DNA of 64,000 bases from Candidatus Aramenus sulfurataquae (GCA_000565255.1 ASRH01000002.1:62001-126000); one strand, 5' to 3'. Counted from the first letter of the stretch, positions 38,170-49,603 are shown. Numbers and translations are program-made. The notes: a model not told the origin generated them from the letters alone.

Positions 38170-38655
38170 ATGCAGAGGCCAATAGACAACGTATTAAACC
38201 TAGTTAAGTCAAAGTTTAACGCCCAAGTAAAGGCGGAAAGCGACGCTAGGGGGCAAATAGAGGTTGACAAGAAGGCAATAGTGGAGGTAGCGAAGCTCTT
38301 AAAGGAGCAAGGCTTTGACCACGTGAAGTCGGTCACTGGGATAGACTTTCCAGAGCAAGAGAAGATACAAATTGTTTACCACGTTTCCTCGTACTCAAAT
38401 CCGGAATTGGCTAAGGTTATCTTGGCTTTGAAGACCTACGTAACGTATAAGGAACCGAAGATGCAGAGCCTCTACGAGGTTTGGGAAAGCGCGTGGACTG
38501 GGGAGAGGGAGACGTACGAGATGCTCGGAGTGTACTTCGAGGGCCATCCTGACATGAGGAGGCTCTTCTTACCGGAGGACTTTGAGGGAGTCTATCCCTT
38601 AAGGAAGAGTTACAAGATAAAGTTGGAGGGGTTGTTCGTTGACAAACAGGCTTGA
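38170..38655 (+). CDS. nuoC: NADH-quinone oxidoreductase-like subunit C
   Basis: A 161-residue peripheral-arm subunit (30 kDa-subunit family). Contains [18 protein letters not shown], the [35 protein letters not shown] signature region, and YPLRKSY at the end. Separate from subunit D, not fused as in E. coli. It overlaps nuoD by 17 bases. Confidence 0.95.
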   Translation: MQRPIDNVLNLVKSKFNAQVKAESDARGQIEVDKKAIVEVAKLLKEQGFDHVKSVTGIDFPEQEKIQIVYHVSSYSNPELAKVILALKTYVTYKEPKMQSLYEVWESAWTGERETYEMLGVYFEGHPDMRRLFLPEDFEGVYPLRKSYKIKLEGLFVDKQA

Positions 38656-39856
38656 GGACGTACTTGAGAACTCTGGAATGGCGGTAGATATAGTCCCAGT
38701 TGAGGGAGAGCTAAACGTAGGGCCCCAGCATCCCGGTTCGGGGCACATGAGGATCTTAGTGAAGCTCAACGGCGATATCATAGAGGACGTTGACCTTGAC
38801 GTGGGTTACGTCCACAGGGCAGTTGAGAAGCTGGGGGAGAACAGGAACTACATGCACCTTATACCCTTAGTAGAGCGCCCTGCCATCCTCGACTCAATCC
38901 ACATGAACCTAGGATACGTCATGGCAGTAGAGAAGATAATTAACGTTGACGTTCCCGAAAGAGCTCAATACTTAAGGAGCTTCGCAGCTGAGGTAAACAG
39001 GATCGCTAGCCACTTGTACGGCCTAGGTATCCTGGGCATATTCCTAGGCCACTCGACTGCCTTCATGTGGGGCTTTGGAGACAGGGAAGTATGGGTTCAC
39101 ATCCTTGAGATGCTCACTGGGGCAAGGGTGACTAATTCCTACATTATCCCAGGCGGGGTCAGGAGGGATCTAACGCCAGCAATTATAGAGGAGACAAAGA
39201 AGGCCATAACCTACATGAGGAAAAAGCTGGAGGACTGGAAGAAGATATTCCTCTACAATCCCACCATTAGGGCTAGGCTGGAGAACGTGGGCGTAATGAC
39301 CAAGGAGAAGGCAATAGAGTGGGGAGCGGTGGGACCGAACTTGAGGGCCTCTGGCGTGTACTACGACGTGAGAAAGATCGAACCCTACGCCGCCTACCCC
39401 AAGTTGGACTTCGAGATCCCAGTGTACAAAGAGGGCGATGGCTACGCCAGGACCATGGTGAGGTTTGAGGAGGTCGAGCAGAGCTTGAGGATGCTCGAGC
39501 AGATAATCAAGGAGATCCCAGAGGGGAACATCTTGAGCGACAGGTTCTTCAAGCAGATCCCCCCAACTAGGCTGAAGAAGTGGTGGGAGGGCTACCGCAG
39601 GATAGTGCTTCCAGGCTATTACGCCTCATTTAGGCCCCCAAAGGGGGAGGCAGTAACTAGGGTAGAGGCAGCAAGGGGGGAACTCCTCTACTACTTAGTA
39701 AGCGACGGGTCAGCGAAGCCCTATAGGCTGAGGATGGTGACTCCCTCATATCGTCTAATAAACGTAATGAGGAACCTAGCAAAGGGGAGCAGGTTCGCAG
39801 ACCTGGTCTCGATTTACGGTAGCCTTGATTATTTCCCTCCGGAGGCTGATAGGTAA
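38639..39856 (+). CDS. nuoD: NADH-quinone oxidoreductase-like subunit D
   Basis: The 49 kDa-type subunit that shapes the quinone pocket. N-terminal [24 protein letters not shown] and ENRNYMHL are recognisable. The His loop has one residue fewer than the usual GPQHPSTHG. The RxDYL motif, which carries the quinone tyrosine in bacterial enzymes, reads RPAIL here. These changes may fit caldariella-type quinones or a different headgroup contact (inference). GTG or TTG start inside nuoC; 405 residues. Confidence 0.95.
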   Translation: MTNRLEDVLENSGMAVDIVPVEGELNVGPQHPGSGHMRILVKLNGDIIEDVDLDVGYVHRAVEKLGENRNYMHLIPLVERPAILDSIHMNLGYVMAVEKIINVDVPERAQYLRSFAAEVNRIASHLYGLGILGIFLGHSTAFMWGFGDREVWVHILEMLTGARVTNSYIIPGGVRRDLTPAIIEETKKAITYMRKKLEDWKKIFLYNPTIRARLENVGVMTKEKAIEWGAVGPNLRASGVYYDVRKIEPYAAYPKLDFEIPVYKEGDGYARTMVRFEEVEQSLRMLEQIIKEIPEGNILSDRFFKQIPPTRLKKWWEGYRRIVLPGYYASFRPPKGEAVTRVEAARGELLYYLVSDGSAKPYRLRMVTPSYRLINVMRNLAKGSRFADLVSIYGSLDYFPPEADR

Positions 39857-40914
39857 TGGACATATTAGGCCTTTTGAGGTTCTATATACTCTACCCCTCG
39901 TTTTTTGTTACTGTTATCTTCCCGGGGCTCGTATTCACCCTACTCTTATTGCTGGTGACGATTTGGTTTGAGAGAAAGGCTGCAGCCAGGGTGCAAATGA
40001 GGATAGGCCCCTATTACGCTTCCAAGCGCCTCGGCGGAATTCTGCAGCTAGTAGCTGATGCCGTGAAGTTCGTCTTCTCAGAGATAATCATACCCAACGA
40101 AGTTAATCCCACTCTCTACGCTCTCGCGCCGGTATTAATGGTGATAGCGTCATTCCTCCCCATAGCTGTTATTCCCCTCTCCGTTATACCGCCTTCCGGC
40201 TCGGTCTTCTCCATCTACTTTAAGGACTTCTACGACCCCGACATCAATGCTGGGGTAATAGCTGGGCTATTCGTCAACTACAACCTCCTGCTCGTCCTAG
40301 CGATAGAGTCCGTCTACCCAATATTTGTGGTTCTGTTGGCGTGGAGTACCAACAACAGGTTTGCTGTGGTTGGAGCAGTTAGAGAGACCTACCTTTCGGT
40401 GAGCTATGACGTAATACTACTTATGTCCACGCTGGCTATGGCGTTAGAGTACCACACCCTAGACATAGCCAAGATAGTAAGTTACGGCATCCCGGGAATA
40501 GTTGCTAACCCACTAGCAGCTTTCCTGTTCTTCGTAGCCATGCTTATGGGCTCTTCCAGGTTCCCGTTTGACATATCCGAGGCAGAGACGGAGCTTGTGA
40601 TAGGGCCCTACACCGAGTACAGCGGTTTCCTCTTCGTCTTGACCATGGCCGGATCTTACGTGGGCAATTTCATCTACGCGTTAGTGTTTGCAGACGTCTT
40701 CCTGTGGGGGTGGTACCCCTTGTCGGGTTTCCCAGGGTTAGTCCTCACAGTCTTGAAGGCCGTAATAGTCCTCTTTTTTGCGACCTTCATGAGGTCAGTA
40801 TACGCTAGGTACAGGGTAGACCAGGCCTTGAGGGGGAGCTGGAAGTACCTACTCCCCTTGGCCTTCGCGTCCTTAATTTTAGGTATGGTGGTGGGATACG
40901 TATGGATAAGGTGA
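39856..40914 (+). CDS. nuoH: NADH-quinone oxidoreductase-like subunit H
   Basis: A 352-residue polytopic subunit at the junction of the two arms, with about eight to nine membrane segments. Family motifs: [17 protein letters not shown] and [25 protein letters not shown]. The glutamates of the E-channel region are visible in EAETE. Starts on the last base of nuoD, overlaps nuoI by 13 bases. Confidence 0.96.
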   Translation: MDILGLLRFYILYPSFFVTVIFPGLVFTLLLLLVTIWFERKAAARVQMRIGPYYASKRLGGILQLVADAVKFVFSEIIIPNEVNPTLYALAPVLMVIASFLPIAVIPLSVIPPSGSVFSIYFKDFYDPDINAGVIAGLFVNYNLLLVLAIESVYPIFVVLLAWSTNNRFAVVGAVRETYLSVSYDVILLMSTLAMALEYHTLDIAKIVSYGIPGIVANPLAAFLFFVAMLMGSSRFPFDISEAETELVIGPYTEYSGFLFVLTMAGSYVGNFIYALVFADVFLWGWYPLSGFPGLVLTVLKAVIVLFFATFMRSVYARYRVDQALRGSWKYLLPLAFASLILGMVVGYVWIR

Positions 40915-41399
40915 AGGAGTACAAGAAGGCAAACCCGTTTAAGTTATTCGGAGATCACGTACAAGCAATAGGCACGGGGATAAAGTACTTTGTAAGACCT
41001 CAGAGGATAACGTTGAAGTACCCAGAAGAGGCCCTTTCTCTACCCAGCGGTTACAGGGGGCTTATAAGGCTTTACAAGGACGTCTGCATAGGGTGTACGC
41101 TGTGTGCCATGGTGTGTCCAGCAGACGCCATGAAGATGGTAACGCAGGAGGGCAAGAAGTTGCCTACCATAAACTACGGCAGATGCGTTTTCTGTGGTTT
41201 CTGCGTCGACATATGCCCAGTGGACGCCCTAAAGGAGACTGGGGTTCACGACGCTGCATTCACTAACAGGAGGGACCTAGTGTTCTACCCTGACAAGTTC
41301 AACAAGAGCTACGATGAACCTCCAACGGAAAGGGTAGTCAAGAAGGTTAAAGCAGTAGTGGACGAGAAAAGGGGGATAAAGTATGTCCCTGACGAGTGA
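40902..41399 (+). CDS. nuoI: NADH-quinone oxidoreductase-like subunit I
   Basis: A 165-residue ferredoxin-like subunit with two 4Fe-4S motifs, [12 protein letters not shown] and [12 protein letters not shown], each with all four cysteines. It passes electrons toward NuoB/N2. Because NuoEFG are missing, the input donor is not NADH dehydrogenase; a ferredoxin docking here is inference. Overlaps nuoJ by 17 bases. Confidence 0.96.
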   Translation: MDKVKEYKKANPFKLFGDHVQAIGTGIKYFVRPQRITLKYPEEALSLPSGYRGLIRLYKDVCIGCTLCAMVCPADAMKMVTQEGKKLPTINYGRCVFCGFCVDICPVDALKETGVHDAAFTNRRDLVFYPDKFNKSYDEPPTERVVKKVKAVVDEKRGIKYVPDE

Positions 41400-41880
41400 C
41401 TTCCAGCTCGGGATATTCGCGTTCTTTTCAGTGGTAGCAATGGCGTCAGCGATATTCATAGTGAGGGCGAGGAACGTCTTCTACTCAGCAATAGCGTTGG
41501 CCTTTCTAGGAGTTAGCGTGGCAATACTGATTGCCGACATCTCCCCAGAGGCTTACTCTATTTACTCAGCCTTCCACTTGTTGTTGTATGTAGGAGCCAC
41601 AGTGGTATTCCTCTCCATATCCCTGGTCATGTTCAAGGGGATAGACGTCAAGGAAGGTAGGATACCTTGGTCTGGCCCCCTATCCGTCATAGCGACGGCT
41701 GTGATATTCATTGTGATCTTAGTCACAGTAGGTAACCTACCGTCTATCTCTCCCAAGACCGTGGATCTACAGAGCCTCGCTGTTGAGATACTTCAAGGTT
41801 ACTGGTTCCCTGCGATAATACTCGTCATAGGGCTGTTGACTACTGTGATAGAAGCCATCTCATTGGCCAGGAGGGAGTGA
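41383..41880 (+). CDS. nuoJ: NADH-quinone oxidoreductase-like subunit J
   Basis: A 165-residue membrane subunit with five hydrophobic segments and the subunit J pattern [22 protein letters not shown]. Small hydrophobic protein of the proton-pumping arm. Overlaps nuoI at the 5' side and nuoK by 4 bases at the 3' side. Confidence 0.92.
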   Translation: MSLTSDFQLGIFAFFSVVAMASAIFIVRARNVFYSAIALAFLGVSVAILIADISPEAYSIYSAFHLLLYVGATVVFLSISLVMFKGIDVKEGRIPWSGPLSVIATAVIFIVILVTVGNLPSISPKTVDLQSLAVEILQGYWFPAIILVIGLLTTVIEAISLARRE

Positions 41881-42167
41881 AGGTGCTGGTGTCCTACTTT
41901 GGCGTTACCCTCGCCGTAATCCTCCTGGGGATAGGGATTTTTGGGCTCACAAACAGCAAGAACGTAATAAGGATACTCCTATCCTCGGAGGTGATACTCA
42001 ACGCCTCCATACTGTTCGTTTTTTCTCTCTCTAGCGTGTTGGGCAGAACTTACCTGCCCATTGTGTTCTCGATCTTCGCCGTTGGGATGGCGTTGACCGA
42101 GGTAGTGGTAGCCTTCGCTGCGATAATCCTTTATTTCAGACAGAAAGGTTCTCTAGAGGTAGACTAA
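41877..42167 (+). CDS. nuoK: NADH-quinone oxidoreductase-like subunit K
   Basis: A 96-residue subunit with three membrane helices. The two conserved glutamates of the MrpC/NuoK family appear to be present ([14 protein letters not shown] and [12 protein letters not shown]). GTG start. One base separates its stop from the next ATG. Confidence 0.93.
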   Translation: MKVLVSYFGVTLAVILLGIGIFGLTNSKNVIRILLSSEVILNASILFVFSLSSVLGRTYLPIVFSIFAVGMALTEVVVAFAAIILYFRQKGSLEVD

Positions 42168-42168
42168 G

Positions 42169-45100
42169 ATGATCTCCCTGTTCATATTCGCGGTAACATT
42201 TGCTCTCTCTTCCCTGGTTTTTGTAATAAGGGAAAAGAAGACTGCGTTTGCTCTCTCTATGGTAACCATTGCCCTAAACGCCTACTTCCTGTTTAAGAGA
42301 GGGCTGTTTGAGGAGTTCTACGTCGTCTCTTCCATTGGCTATTTTGGCTTCACCGTAAACGACCTGAACTTCGCCTTCCTAGTAACGATACTTGTAGTGT
42401 CTTTGTCCTCCGCAGTGTACTCACTGAGGTACATGGAGGAGAGGTTCGAGGAGCTGGGAGGTAACTGGGGACTTTACTTCGGCCTTTTCGACCTCTTTGC
42501 CATTTCCATGATATACGTTGTGCTTTCAGTGAACTTGCTGGAGCTCTACATCTTCCTGGAGGTCGCCCTTATCACGTCTTTTCTGCTCATAATGCTTTAT
42601 GGCTACGGGGACAGAAGGAGGATAAGCCTCCTCTACTTCATATGGACGCACGTGGGTACCATCCTGATGTTAGCATCCATAATCGTGATTGGAGTAGTCA
42701 CAGGGAAGATGGACATATACTCTTCATACGGTACCTTTGAGGACTACTCCTCAGTGAGCTACGCCCTCCTCCTCTTCCTCCTTGGAGTAGTAGGGATGAT
42801 GATGAAGAGCGCGCAGGCTGGCTTCAACATATGGCTCCCATACGCTCACGGTGAGGCTCCCACTCCAGTATCGGCGCTTTTGAGCCCTAACACTGTGGGG
42901 CTCGGGGTGTTTGTTGTTATCCTGTACTTCTACCTCTTTCCCTCCTTTAGCTACTTAGCAGGGGTATTCATAGGCTGGGCCCTCATAACCATGATATACG
43001 GTGGGGTCAACGCCATAGCTCAGAAAGACTTCAAGAGGTTCCTCGCCTACTCCTCAGTGTCCCAGATGGGCTACATGCTGCTCGGCGCCTCAATAGCTTA
43101 CTTGATGGGGCTTGGTAGCTCTGCCGACGTCCTACCCTTGGGAGTGTTGGCCTCAGTGCTAATATATGCCTCCCACGGCTTTGGGAAGGCCATCCTCTTC
43201 ATGAGCGCTGGAGCGTCAATTACAGAGCTCAAGGAGAGGAATATTTACAACCTTGGAGGGCTCTACTCGTCTTCGCCCCTCCATTCCACGCTCGCCTTCA
43301 TAGGAATGCTCAATATCTTAGGTCTGCCTCCCTCGCTGGGGCTAATTAGCGAGGCGCTACTCCTCTTCTCTTCTGGAGAGCTTGCAAGGGCATTGGGGAC
43401 AGCGTGGGTAATAGTTGCTTTGGCAGTTTTCGTGGGCATAGGTATTTCTTCAGCTTACATGACGTACTTGTACAAGAGGGTTTACGGCGGTACCTCTCAG
43501 AGGAAGTCCATAGACGGGGTCGTTGAGTACAGCCTGCCAATGGCAATATTGGCTTTAGTTAGCGTGATAACCTTCTTCTTCCCCCAGTACTTGACGGCTT
43601 CCCTTAACGACTTCCTGGCGTTACTGCAAAGCTCTGGCGACTTCTACCTCTTCCTCATAGTCTTCGCTCCTGCGTTAGGATCTCTAATTGCTTTGGTCAC
43701 TCCCAAGTCCCTCAACCAAGACGTGAGGGGCTCCATAGTAGTTTTGAGCATAGGCGTTTCAATGGTCCTATCTTACTTGAACCTGGCGTCGGCGGTGCAG
43801 TTAAACAGGGTCTTCTACGTTCCCACCCAGTACTACCAGCTCTTTGGCTACCTCCAGTTCAGCTCCTCCCTCCTCCAGGCTATCCTGGCCGCTTTCGTGT
43901 CCACGCTGTCCTTCTTCATAGCCCTCTACAGCATAGGCTACATGAAGGAGGACAACGTTCTCAGGAGGTACTGGGGGTTCTTCGGGTTCTTCGTCTCCTC
44001 AATGCTAGCAGTAGTCCTTTCCGACAACGCGCTTCTCTTCCTGGCAGGATGGGAAGGCACAAGCTTGGCTTCTTACGGGCTAATAGGTTACTGGCTCGAC
44101 GACAACGACAGGAACGTCGTAGGCGACTTCGGTAGGAAGGTTATTGGAGTTGAGTACTTGAGCAGGCCAACTACCAGCGCCATAAGGGCAATGATCTTCA
44201 CTAGGGTAGGCGACGTGGGGCTCTTCTTAGGCTTAGGCTACTTAGTGTACTTAACCACAAACTCTGTCTTCTACGGCAACACCCTACTCTACGAAGGAGT
44301 CCTACCCTACCTCCACCTCTTTTCCGTCCTACCGCTGGGGTTAGTACTCTTGGTGTTCACGTACCTGGGCGGCCTTTCTAAGAGCGCCCAATTCCCCTTC
44401 ACCCAGTGGCTTGTCACCGCCATGACAGGTCCCACGCCCGTGAGCGCATTGATCCACGCCGCCACCATGGTCAACCTGGGGGCAATATTCACCTTTATCA
44501 CTTATCCCTACTTGGTGCCCGGAGGTAACGGGGTCACCGTCACGTTCCTCTCCTTAGTCGCTGGCATAGCAATATTTACAGCTGCCTACACCAGCCTCAA
44601 CGCCCTCGTTTCCAACGAGCAGAAGGTAATACTGGCAAACTCCACCGCAGACCAGATATCGCTGATGATATTCTCCTCTTCCATGGGAGCTTTGCTCTCC
44701 TTGGTCTACGGCAATCCTCTTTTCCTGTACGCCGGAATAGGGATAGGGCTTGTGCAAATGGTGGCCCACGGGATATACAAGGCCTCTCTCTTCATGAACG
44801 TCGGCTCCGTAATCCACGCTACGGAGACTAGGTACGTAGGCGAGTACCCCAACCTATACAGGAAGCTTAAGGGCGTTTTCGCTCTCCAAACTCTCGCGGC
44901 GTTTAACTTGGCCAACGTTCCTCCCCTCATTGGGTTCTGGGCACACTCCTTCATCTCCAGCCTTACCTCAGGCTACTTGTCCTACCTCTACGTGGCACTA
45001 GAGTTCCTTGGCAGCGTGTACATAATAAGGTATTTAGCTAAGACCTTCCTCTGGGGTAAGGGAGAGAAGGAGTTGGAGGGGCACGTGAGCAAGGTGATGC

Positions 45101-45588
45101 TCGTGTCTCCACTTGTCTTGGTTCTAGCATCAATAGGGCTAGGGGCATTGATACCTCAAGTGGCTGCGTTCTTCTCCAAGGAGCTACTTGTTCCAAGCTT
45201 TGTGTTCCACTTCGACGTGGTCGACCTTGTTGCGTCCTTAGTGGGGATATTCATAGCCTTCGCTGTGTTCACTGGGAACGCCGACTTCGCTAGGTATTCA
45301 GCGCTTAGGCCCTTGATAGACTTCCTTTACTACGGCTGGTATGTCTACCCCCTCTTCGACCTGTGGGGGGCAACGTCTTTCAAGTTCTACAACGCTGTCT
45401 TTAAGTACGTGGAGACTGGAGTAATAGACCAAGGGTTGAACGTGAAGTTGCCGGCTGGAGTTCTAAAGTACGGAGCCGTTGCCTTCTCCAAGATACAGAC
45501 TGGCGTGCTTAGGGACTACTTGGCGTACTACGTTGGGGGAGTGGTTTTGTTGGTCTTGATATTCCTCATTATTCTTGGGGTGGTGTGA
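42169..45588 (+). CDS. Fused NuoM-NuoL proton-pumping subunit
   Basis: An 1139-residue protein, twice the length of any single antiporter-like subunit. Residues ~1-480 are NuoM-like: [19 protein letters not shown] with the TM5 glutamate, and [20 protein letters not shown]. Residues ~490-1139 are NuoL-like: [31 protein letters not shown] then [18 protein letters not shown], and a long C-terminal amphipathic helix with final membrane anchor. No stop, frameshift or internal start region separates the halves. The order M before L is the reverse of the usual L-M gene order. NuoN follows. Confidence 0.9.
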   Translation: MISLFIFAVTFALSSLVFVIREKKTAFALSMVTIALNAYFLFKRGLFEEFYVVSSIGYFGFTVNDLNFAFLVTILVVSLSSAVYSLRYMEERFEELGGNWGLYFGLFDLFAISMIYVVLSVNLLELYIFLEVALITSFLLIMLYGYGDRRRISLLYFIWTHVGTILMLASIIVIGVVTGKMDIYSSYGTFEDYSSVSYALLLFLLGVVGMMMKSAQAGFNIWLPYAHGEAPTPVSALLSPNTVGLGVFVVILYFYLFPSFSYLAGVFIGWALITMIYGGVNAIAQKDFKRFLAYSSVSQMGYMLLGASIAYLMGLGSSADVLPLGVLASVLIYASHGFGKAILFMSAGASITELKERNIYNLGGLYSSSPLHSTLAFIGMLNILGLPPSLGLISEALLLFSSGELARALGTAWVIVALAVFVGIGISSAYMTYLYKRVYGGTSQRKSIDGVVEYSLPMAILALVSVITFFFPQYLTASLNDFLALLQSSGDFYLFLIVFAPALGSLIALVTPKSLNQDVRGSIVVLSIGVSMVLSYLNLASAVQLNRVFYVPTQYYQLFGYLQFSSSLLQAILAAFVSTLSFFIALYSIGYMKEDNVLRRYWGFFGFFVSSMLAVVLSDNALLFLAGWEGTSLASYGLIGYWLDDNDRNVVGDFGRKVIGVEYLSRPTTSAIRAMIFTRVGDVGLFLGLGYLVYLTTNSVFYGNTLLYEGVLPYLHLFSVLPLGLVLLVFTYLGGLSKSAQFPFTQWLVTAMTGPTPVSALIHAATMVNLGAIFTFITYPYLVPGGNGVTVTFLSLVAGIAIFTAAYTSLNALVSNEQKVILANSTADQISLMIFSSSMGALLSLVYGNPLFLYAGIGIGLVQMVAHGIYKASLFMNVGSVIHATETRYVGEYPNLYRKLKGVFALQTLAAFNLANVPPLIGFWAHSFISSLTSGYLSYLYVALEFLGSVYIIRYLAKTFLWGKGEKELEGHVSKVMLVSPLVLVLASIGLGALIPQVAAFFSKELLVPSFVFHFDVVDLVASLVGIFIAFAVFTGNADFARYSALRPLIDFLYYGWYVYPLFDLWGATSFKFYNAVFKYVETGVIDQGLNVKLPAGVLKYGAVAFSKIQTGVLRDYLAYYVGGVVLLVLIFLIILGVV

Positions 45589-46982
45589 TGCTACTAGAGT
45601 ACCTTTCTATAGTAATTCCCTCAATTGTTCTTGTCTTCTCCTCATTAGCTGTGCTCTTCTTAGACGTTGGCACTGAGAAGTCTTACAAGACAAGCTATTA
45701 CTTAACCTTAGCCTCCTTGGTACTCGTAGTAGTGGCGCTAATGACGTTCTTCGGCATGGGAGTTAACAACTTCTACTTGTTTTCCTACACAATACGCGTA
45801 GACGTAGTGGGTTACTTCCTTTCTATAGCCACGGCTTTGGGGGCAATTGTATCGCTAATGGGAGCTGAGGAACACCTAGAATCTTGGAAAACTAGGTCGT
45901 CAATGCTTTCGCTTTCCCTGTTAACAGTCCTGGGCGTAATATACATGGCCTTCTCCAACAACGTAATAGTTATCTTAACTGGATGGGCCATAGCGTCTGC
46001 AGCTAGCTACGCTATTGCTATGCTAAGGAAGGACTACGGTTCAGTTGTAGCTGGAATAAAGTACCTAGTGATGGGGTTGATCTCTTCCTCTTTCATGATA
46101 GCCGGTTTCGCAGCATATTCCCTTGGCGCCGGTACCTTGCAATTTAACTTTACCTCAATTCCCTACCCGAGCCTGTTCTCCCTAGGTCTCGTACTTATCT
46201 CAGTGTCCTTCCTCTTTAAGATAGGCGCTTTCCCCTTCCAAGGTTGGTTGCCAGACGTGTACACAGGGGCAGACAGGATCTCAGTTTCCTTTATTTCCAG
46301 CGTGGGTAAAATGGTGGGAGTAGTGCCCTTGGTTAGGGTTCTTTTGGCTGCAGATCCAGTTCCCCTGGAGAGGACGCTAGCAGTGGTCGTGTTTTCCCTA
46401 GTATCTATACTTAGCATGACAATAGGCAACGTAATAGCCTTCTCAAGGAAGGACGTAGCTTCAATTCTGTCTTTCAGCAGCGTGTCGCAGATGGGATTCG
46501 TGATTATAGGCTTTGCAACGCTGTTGATCAACCAAGGGCTAGCCGTTGCCGGAATTATTGTGCAAATGATAGCCTACGTCATTGCTCAAGCTGGGCTCTT
46601 CAACTTCGTAAACCACGTGGAGAAGGTCTCTGGCACTTCAGAGCTTAGAGGGTTGAGGGGTTTGAGTTCAAAGGACAAGGGACTTGCAGTTTCCTCAACC
46701 ATTCTATTGCTAAGCCTTCTAGGAATACCGCCAATACTTGGCTTCTGGGGTAAATTGTTCTTGTTCCTCTCTGCCTTTAACTTGCCCTGGCTTGTGGTAA
46801 TTGCCGTAATTAACAGTGCCATTTCTGCAGGCTATTACATTCCAGTAATAAGGGAGATGTTCAGGGAAGGGGAGGAGTTCCGCCTAGTTAGGAGCTCAGA
46901 GAGAGACAGCGTTATATTTGCTTCCACCCTAAGTATAGCCTTGGGGCTAATCGCCCCATTGCTGTTGGTGGTGGTGTCTTGA
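45588..46982 (+). CDS. nuoN: NADH-quinone oxidoreductase-like subunit N
   Basis: A 464-residue antiporter-like subunit with about fourteen membrane segments. Motifs are [20 protein letters not shown] and [15 protein letters not shown]. The ATG at 45588 overlaps the last base of the fusion gene stop; a GTG one codon earlier is also possible. Last Nuo gene of the cluster, with ino1 starting 4 bases before its stop. Confidence 0.94.
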   Translation: MLLEYLSIVIPSIVLVFSSLAVLFLDVGTEKSYKTSYYLTLASLVLVVVALMTFFGMGVNNFYLFSYTIRVDVVGYFLSIATALGAIVSLMGAEEHLESWKTRSSMLSLSLLTVLGVIYMAFSNNVIVILTGWAIASAASYAIAMLRKDYGSVVAGIKYLVMGLISSSFMIAGFAAYSLGAGTLQFNFTSIPYPSLFSLGLVLISVSFLFKIGAFPFQGWLPDVYTGADRISVSFISSVGKMVGVVPLVRVLLAADPVPLERTLAVVVFSLVSILSMTIGNVIAFSRKDVASILSFSSVSQMGFVIIGFATLLINQGLAVAGIIVQMIAYVIAQAGLFNFVNHVEKVSGTSELRGLRGLSSKDKGLAVSSTILLLSLLGIPPILGFWGKLFLFLSAFNLPWLVVIAVINSAISAGYYIPVIREMFREGEEFRLVRSSERDSVIFASTLSIALGLIAPLLLVVVS

Positions 46983-48025
46983 TAAAGGTTGCAATAGCTG
47001 GGGTTGGAAATTCGGCTTCAGCCCTTCTACAAGGATTGAGCTTAGCTAAAAAGGGGGAGGAAATTCCCGGCATCCTTAAGCTTCCCATTTCGCCTAGCGA
47101 AATAGAGGTTGTAGCTGCGTTCGACGTGGACAAAAGGAAGGTTGGCAAAAAGCTTTCCGAGGCAATTTTTGAGAAGCCAAACGTTGTGCCCAAATACGCG
47201 GAAGTGAAGAGCGACGTAATAGTGAAAAGGGGCCCTACCCTTGACGGTATCTATGGGAAATTATCGGAAGTTATAGAGGAATCTAGCGAACCTCCAATTG
47301 ACGTTGTATCGACGTTGAAGGAGGAGAAAGTTGACGTGCTGTTGAACCTTTTGCCCACTGGAGCAGAGCAAGCAACAATGTTTTACGCAAAATCGGCTTT
47401 GGAGGCTTCAGTCGCGTTTATCAACGCAACTCCCACGGAGGTGGTGAAGAATCTGGGAAAGGAGTTCGAAGAGAAAAGGGTACCGCTATTTGGAGACGAT
47501 TTAATGAGCCAAGTGGGGGGGACTGCTTTCCACACGGGGGTTATAGAGTTTTTAAAGAGCAGAGGGATTAAGGTGATAAGATCTTACCAAATTGACATTT
47601 CTGGCAACACGGAGACCTACGTGACTTTGGAGGATTGGAGAAAAGAGGTGAAGAAGGGGGTAAAGTCGAATTTCATTACCTCTAGGTCTGACGGGGAAGT
47701 AGTTGCTGGAACCTCCGACTACGTGGAGTTTCTAGGGGATAGAAGGGTAAGCTACATAGTAATTGAGGGAGAATACGCGCTTGGAGAAAAGGTGAGGGTT
47801 GACATTTCGTTGAAAACCAGGGATGGGGCAAACGCTGTCCAACCTTTAGTGGATTTAATAAGGCTCGCTAAGATTGTGAAGGATAGGGGAATTGGAGGGG
47901 CAATAAAGCCAATTTGCGGATATTACTTTAAGAACTCTTATAGGTATGGAAGCTTTGAAGAAGCTAGAAAAGATCTAGAGGAATTCTTGAGAAAAGTGAT
48001 GAGTGAACCCCGGACTGAGCAGTGA
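46979..48025 (+). CDS. ino1: Myo-inositol-1-phosphate synthase
   Basis: Converts glucose-6-phosphate to inositol-1-phosphate with NAD+, the headgroup precursor of archaeal inositol lipids. Rossmann start [17 protein letters not shown], catalytic-region motifs [16 protein letters not shown] and [13 protein letters not shown], and [18 protein letters not shown]. 348 residues. TTG start overlapping nuoN by 4 bases, so a lipid headgroup gene is coupled to the membrane respiratory complex. Confidence 0.95.
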   Translation: MIKVAIAGVGNSASALLQGLSLAKKGEEIPGILKLPISPSEIEVVAAFDVDKRKVGKKLSEAIFEKPNVVPKYAEVKSDVIVKRGPTLDGIYGKLSEVIEESSEPPIDVVSTLKEEKVDVLLNLLPTGAEQATMFYAKSALEASVAFINATPTEVVKNLGKEFEEKRVPLFGDDLMSQVGGTAFHTGVIEFLKSRGIKVIRSYQIDISGNTETYVTLEDWRKEVKKGVKSNFITSRSDGEVVAGTSDYVEFLGDRRVSYIVIEGEYALGEKVRVDISLKTRDGANAVQPLVDLIRLAKIVKDRGIGGAIKPICGYYFKNSYRYGSFEEARKDLEEFLRKVMSEPRTEQ

Positions 48026-48158
48026 TGCCACCGTGTGAGAGCTGAACTTTAGGCAATAACGGGGTGTTAGTTCAAGTTCAATCTCTTGTCGTTTTTTAAA
48101 TATAGCTGGAACAACCCAAATCGACGGGAAAATTTCTCTGCGAGATGTTACGGTAAAA

Positions 48159-48216
48159 TTTAAATAGAAAAACAGCCCGCTCTATTTTAGAGTATGCAAA
48201 CAATAATATCGGGCTG
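48159..48216 (+). promoter_or_regulatory. Promoter and inverted repeat upstream of the first pilin gene
   Basis: A TATA box TTTAAATA is at 48159-48166, which predicts a transcription start near 48188. An inverted repeat CAGCCCG (48173-48179) / CGGGCTG (48210-48216) spans that start point. Inside it lies a second one, CTCTA-ttt-TAGAG (~48180-48192). Together they suggest an operator at the start site or a structured leader of ~68 bases before the pilin ATG. Confidence 0.45.
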
Positions 48217-48265
48217 GTCTCTCCTGTACTTTGCACAATCTATTTCAGAGCGTACATGTCCCTAA
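48194..48265 (+). CDS. Possible 23-residue leader peptide overlapping the pilin start
   Basis: ATG at 48194, only ~6 bases after the predicted transcription start, opens MQTIISGWSLLYFAQSISER plus three codons and stops at 48265, ten bases into the pilin gene. Leaderless translation is common in Sulfolobales, so ribosomes could start here first and affect pilin translation. No family evidence; may be chance. Confidence 0.25.
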   Translation: MQTIISGWSLLYFAQSISERTCP

Positions 48266-48687
48266 AGACCAAGAAGTCTAAAAAGGGGATCTCAGGAGCA
48301 GTAACAGCTCTAATCCTAGTGATTGCTAGCGTAATCATAACCTTATCGGTAGTAGGATTTGCATTCGGTCTGTTCGGAGCGTTTGGTGGAACCCCACAAG
48401 TAACGCAAATAGGTACTGGGACAATAATCGTCAGCACTGGAGTAGCTACTTTCACTCTGCACAGCACCGGTAATGTGCAAATCGTTAGCGCTACTATAGT
48501 AGGAACTACTTACAGTGCTTCTTCGATAGTTGTTGGATCTAGTGGTAATACATTAACTGCTGGAGTCAATAGCGTTTCCATTACCTTTAGTGGCGCTGCT
48601 AATAATCTACAGCCAGGAGCCACTTACACAATAAGCTTAGGCTTATCTGATGGAACTACTGTTACAGTAGCTGTAGTAGCGCAGTAA
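48256..48687 (+). CDS. Type IV pilin with class III signal peptide
   Basis: A 143-residue prepilin. The basic leader KTKKSKKG ends at Gly11, and PibD-type cleavage is expected before Ile12-Ser13. A ~25-residue hydrophobic helix (VTALILVIASVIITLSVVGF) follows. The rest is a Ser/Thr/Gly-rich beta domain with no cysteine. This is the form of adhesive pilins (AapB-like) of Sulfolobales. No pilus ATPase or platform gene is adjacent, so assembly depends on machinery elsewhere. A T-rich stretch after the stop (ttccttttttaaataaattttt) is a likely terminator. Confidence 0.88.
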   Translation: MSLKTKKSKKGISGAVTALILVIASVIITLSVVGFAFGLFGAFGGTPQVTQIGTGTIIVSTGVATFTLHSTGNVQIVSATIVGTTYSASSIVVGSSGNTLTAGVNSVSITFSGAANNLQPGATYTISLGLSDGTTVTVAVVAQ

Positions 48688-48909
48688 TGATTAAAGTAAG
48701 TTCCTTTTTTAAATAAATTTTTCACATAGGGTTATTTTGATAATATTCTGTGTTTTCTTTTATTTGTTTATGATATATCTTAAAGCTAAATGACATTATA
48801 TTGCCTTTCCTAACCTAATTATTTATTTGCTCTTTAGTATCCGTACTAACTTAACCTTACTTCCAGTTTTAGTCAACTAAGATTATTACTCCTCTTAACT
48901 ACTCTACAT

Positions 48910-49600
48910 ATGTGCTATGATGTTAAATTTACAGCTAATGATCATTTATTTCTCACGCTGTATGTGGGGGTTTTTGTTGAATATCATGCCACAACCTACC
49001 TCTTATCCTCTAACGGCTCCGTAATTTCTAAATCTAATAATAGAAAAAGTTGTCAAGGTCTTCCCCAGTTCCACGTTTGCTTATAGCTTAACTGTTGTCT
49101 TTTTGAACTACTCAGAGATATCTCCTTCATCATACGTCTTAGACAATCTCTCTTGTCCTTCCACTTTCTTTTTCGTTAATTACCCCGGAGATAACGTGAT
49201 CCCTAGGAGTATAGTTCTTATGTTAGTTAACTACACCAATGGAACTTACGTTTATGAGGGATCTCAGAACATTCAAGGCGTTACATTAAAGTATTTCTAC
49301 TTCGTCAATTCGACGAGCGTTCCCTCTAAAATTGAGATCTTTCAATACTCTGTTACAGGAGAATTAGTGAGTAAGACTATGTATAAATTGATTTCCTCTA
49401 ATTTAATTAATCCAGATGTTACTTTGTATATCCCAAGTAACCTAACGCATGCTAAGACAATAAAGATAGTCTTTGAAGGCCCTGACTATTACCTTGGCGA
49501 ATACGTAGTTTCCTTTAATCTAATTGCAATTCCTACAATAATTTTCCTTAAGAGAAATTTTTTAGGTAAATTTTTACGCTTGACTTACATACATAGTTAA
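48910..49600 (+). pseudogene. Decayed exported glycoprotein gene (frameshift in an A5 run)
   Basis: Two overlapping frames together encode one secreted-type protein. Frame one, open from before 48910, reads ...VEYHATTYLLSSNGSVISKS. At 49044-49048 an AAAAA run shifts it into the frame ending at 49600 (VFPSSTFAYSLTVVFLNYSE onward). Removing one A joins them smoothly as SNNRKVVKVF. The product is rich in N-glycosylation sequons and ends with one membrane helix plus a basic tail (FLKRNFLGKFLR). No clean signal peptide remains at the 5' end. It resembles the intact gene at 52680 in layout and in the region around NGTYVYEG/YNGTEDGLYKY. Confidence 0.6.
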
Positions 49601-49603
49601 ATT

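Noticed and set aside
42169-45588. Reading the large Nuo gene as an Mrp-type Na+/H+ antiporter
   Set aside because: It sits within a nuoA-N operon and both halves carry Nuo-type M and L features; there are no mrp partner genes.
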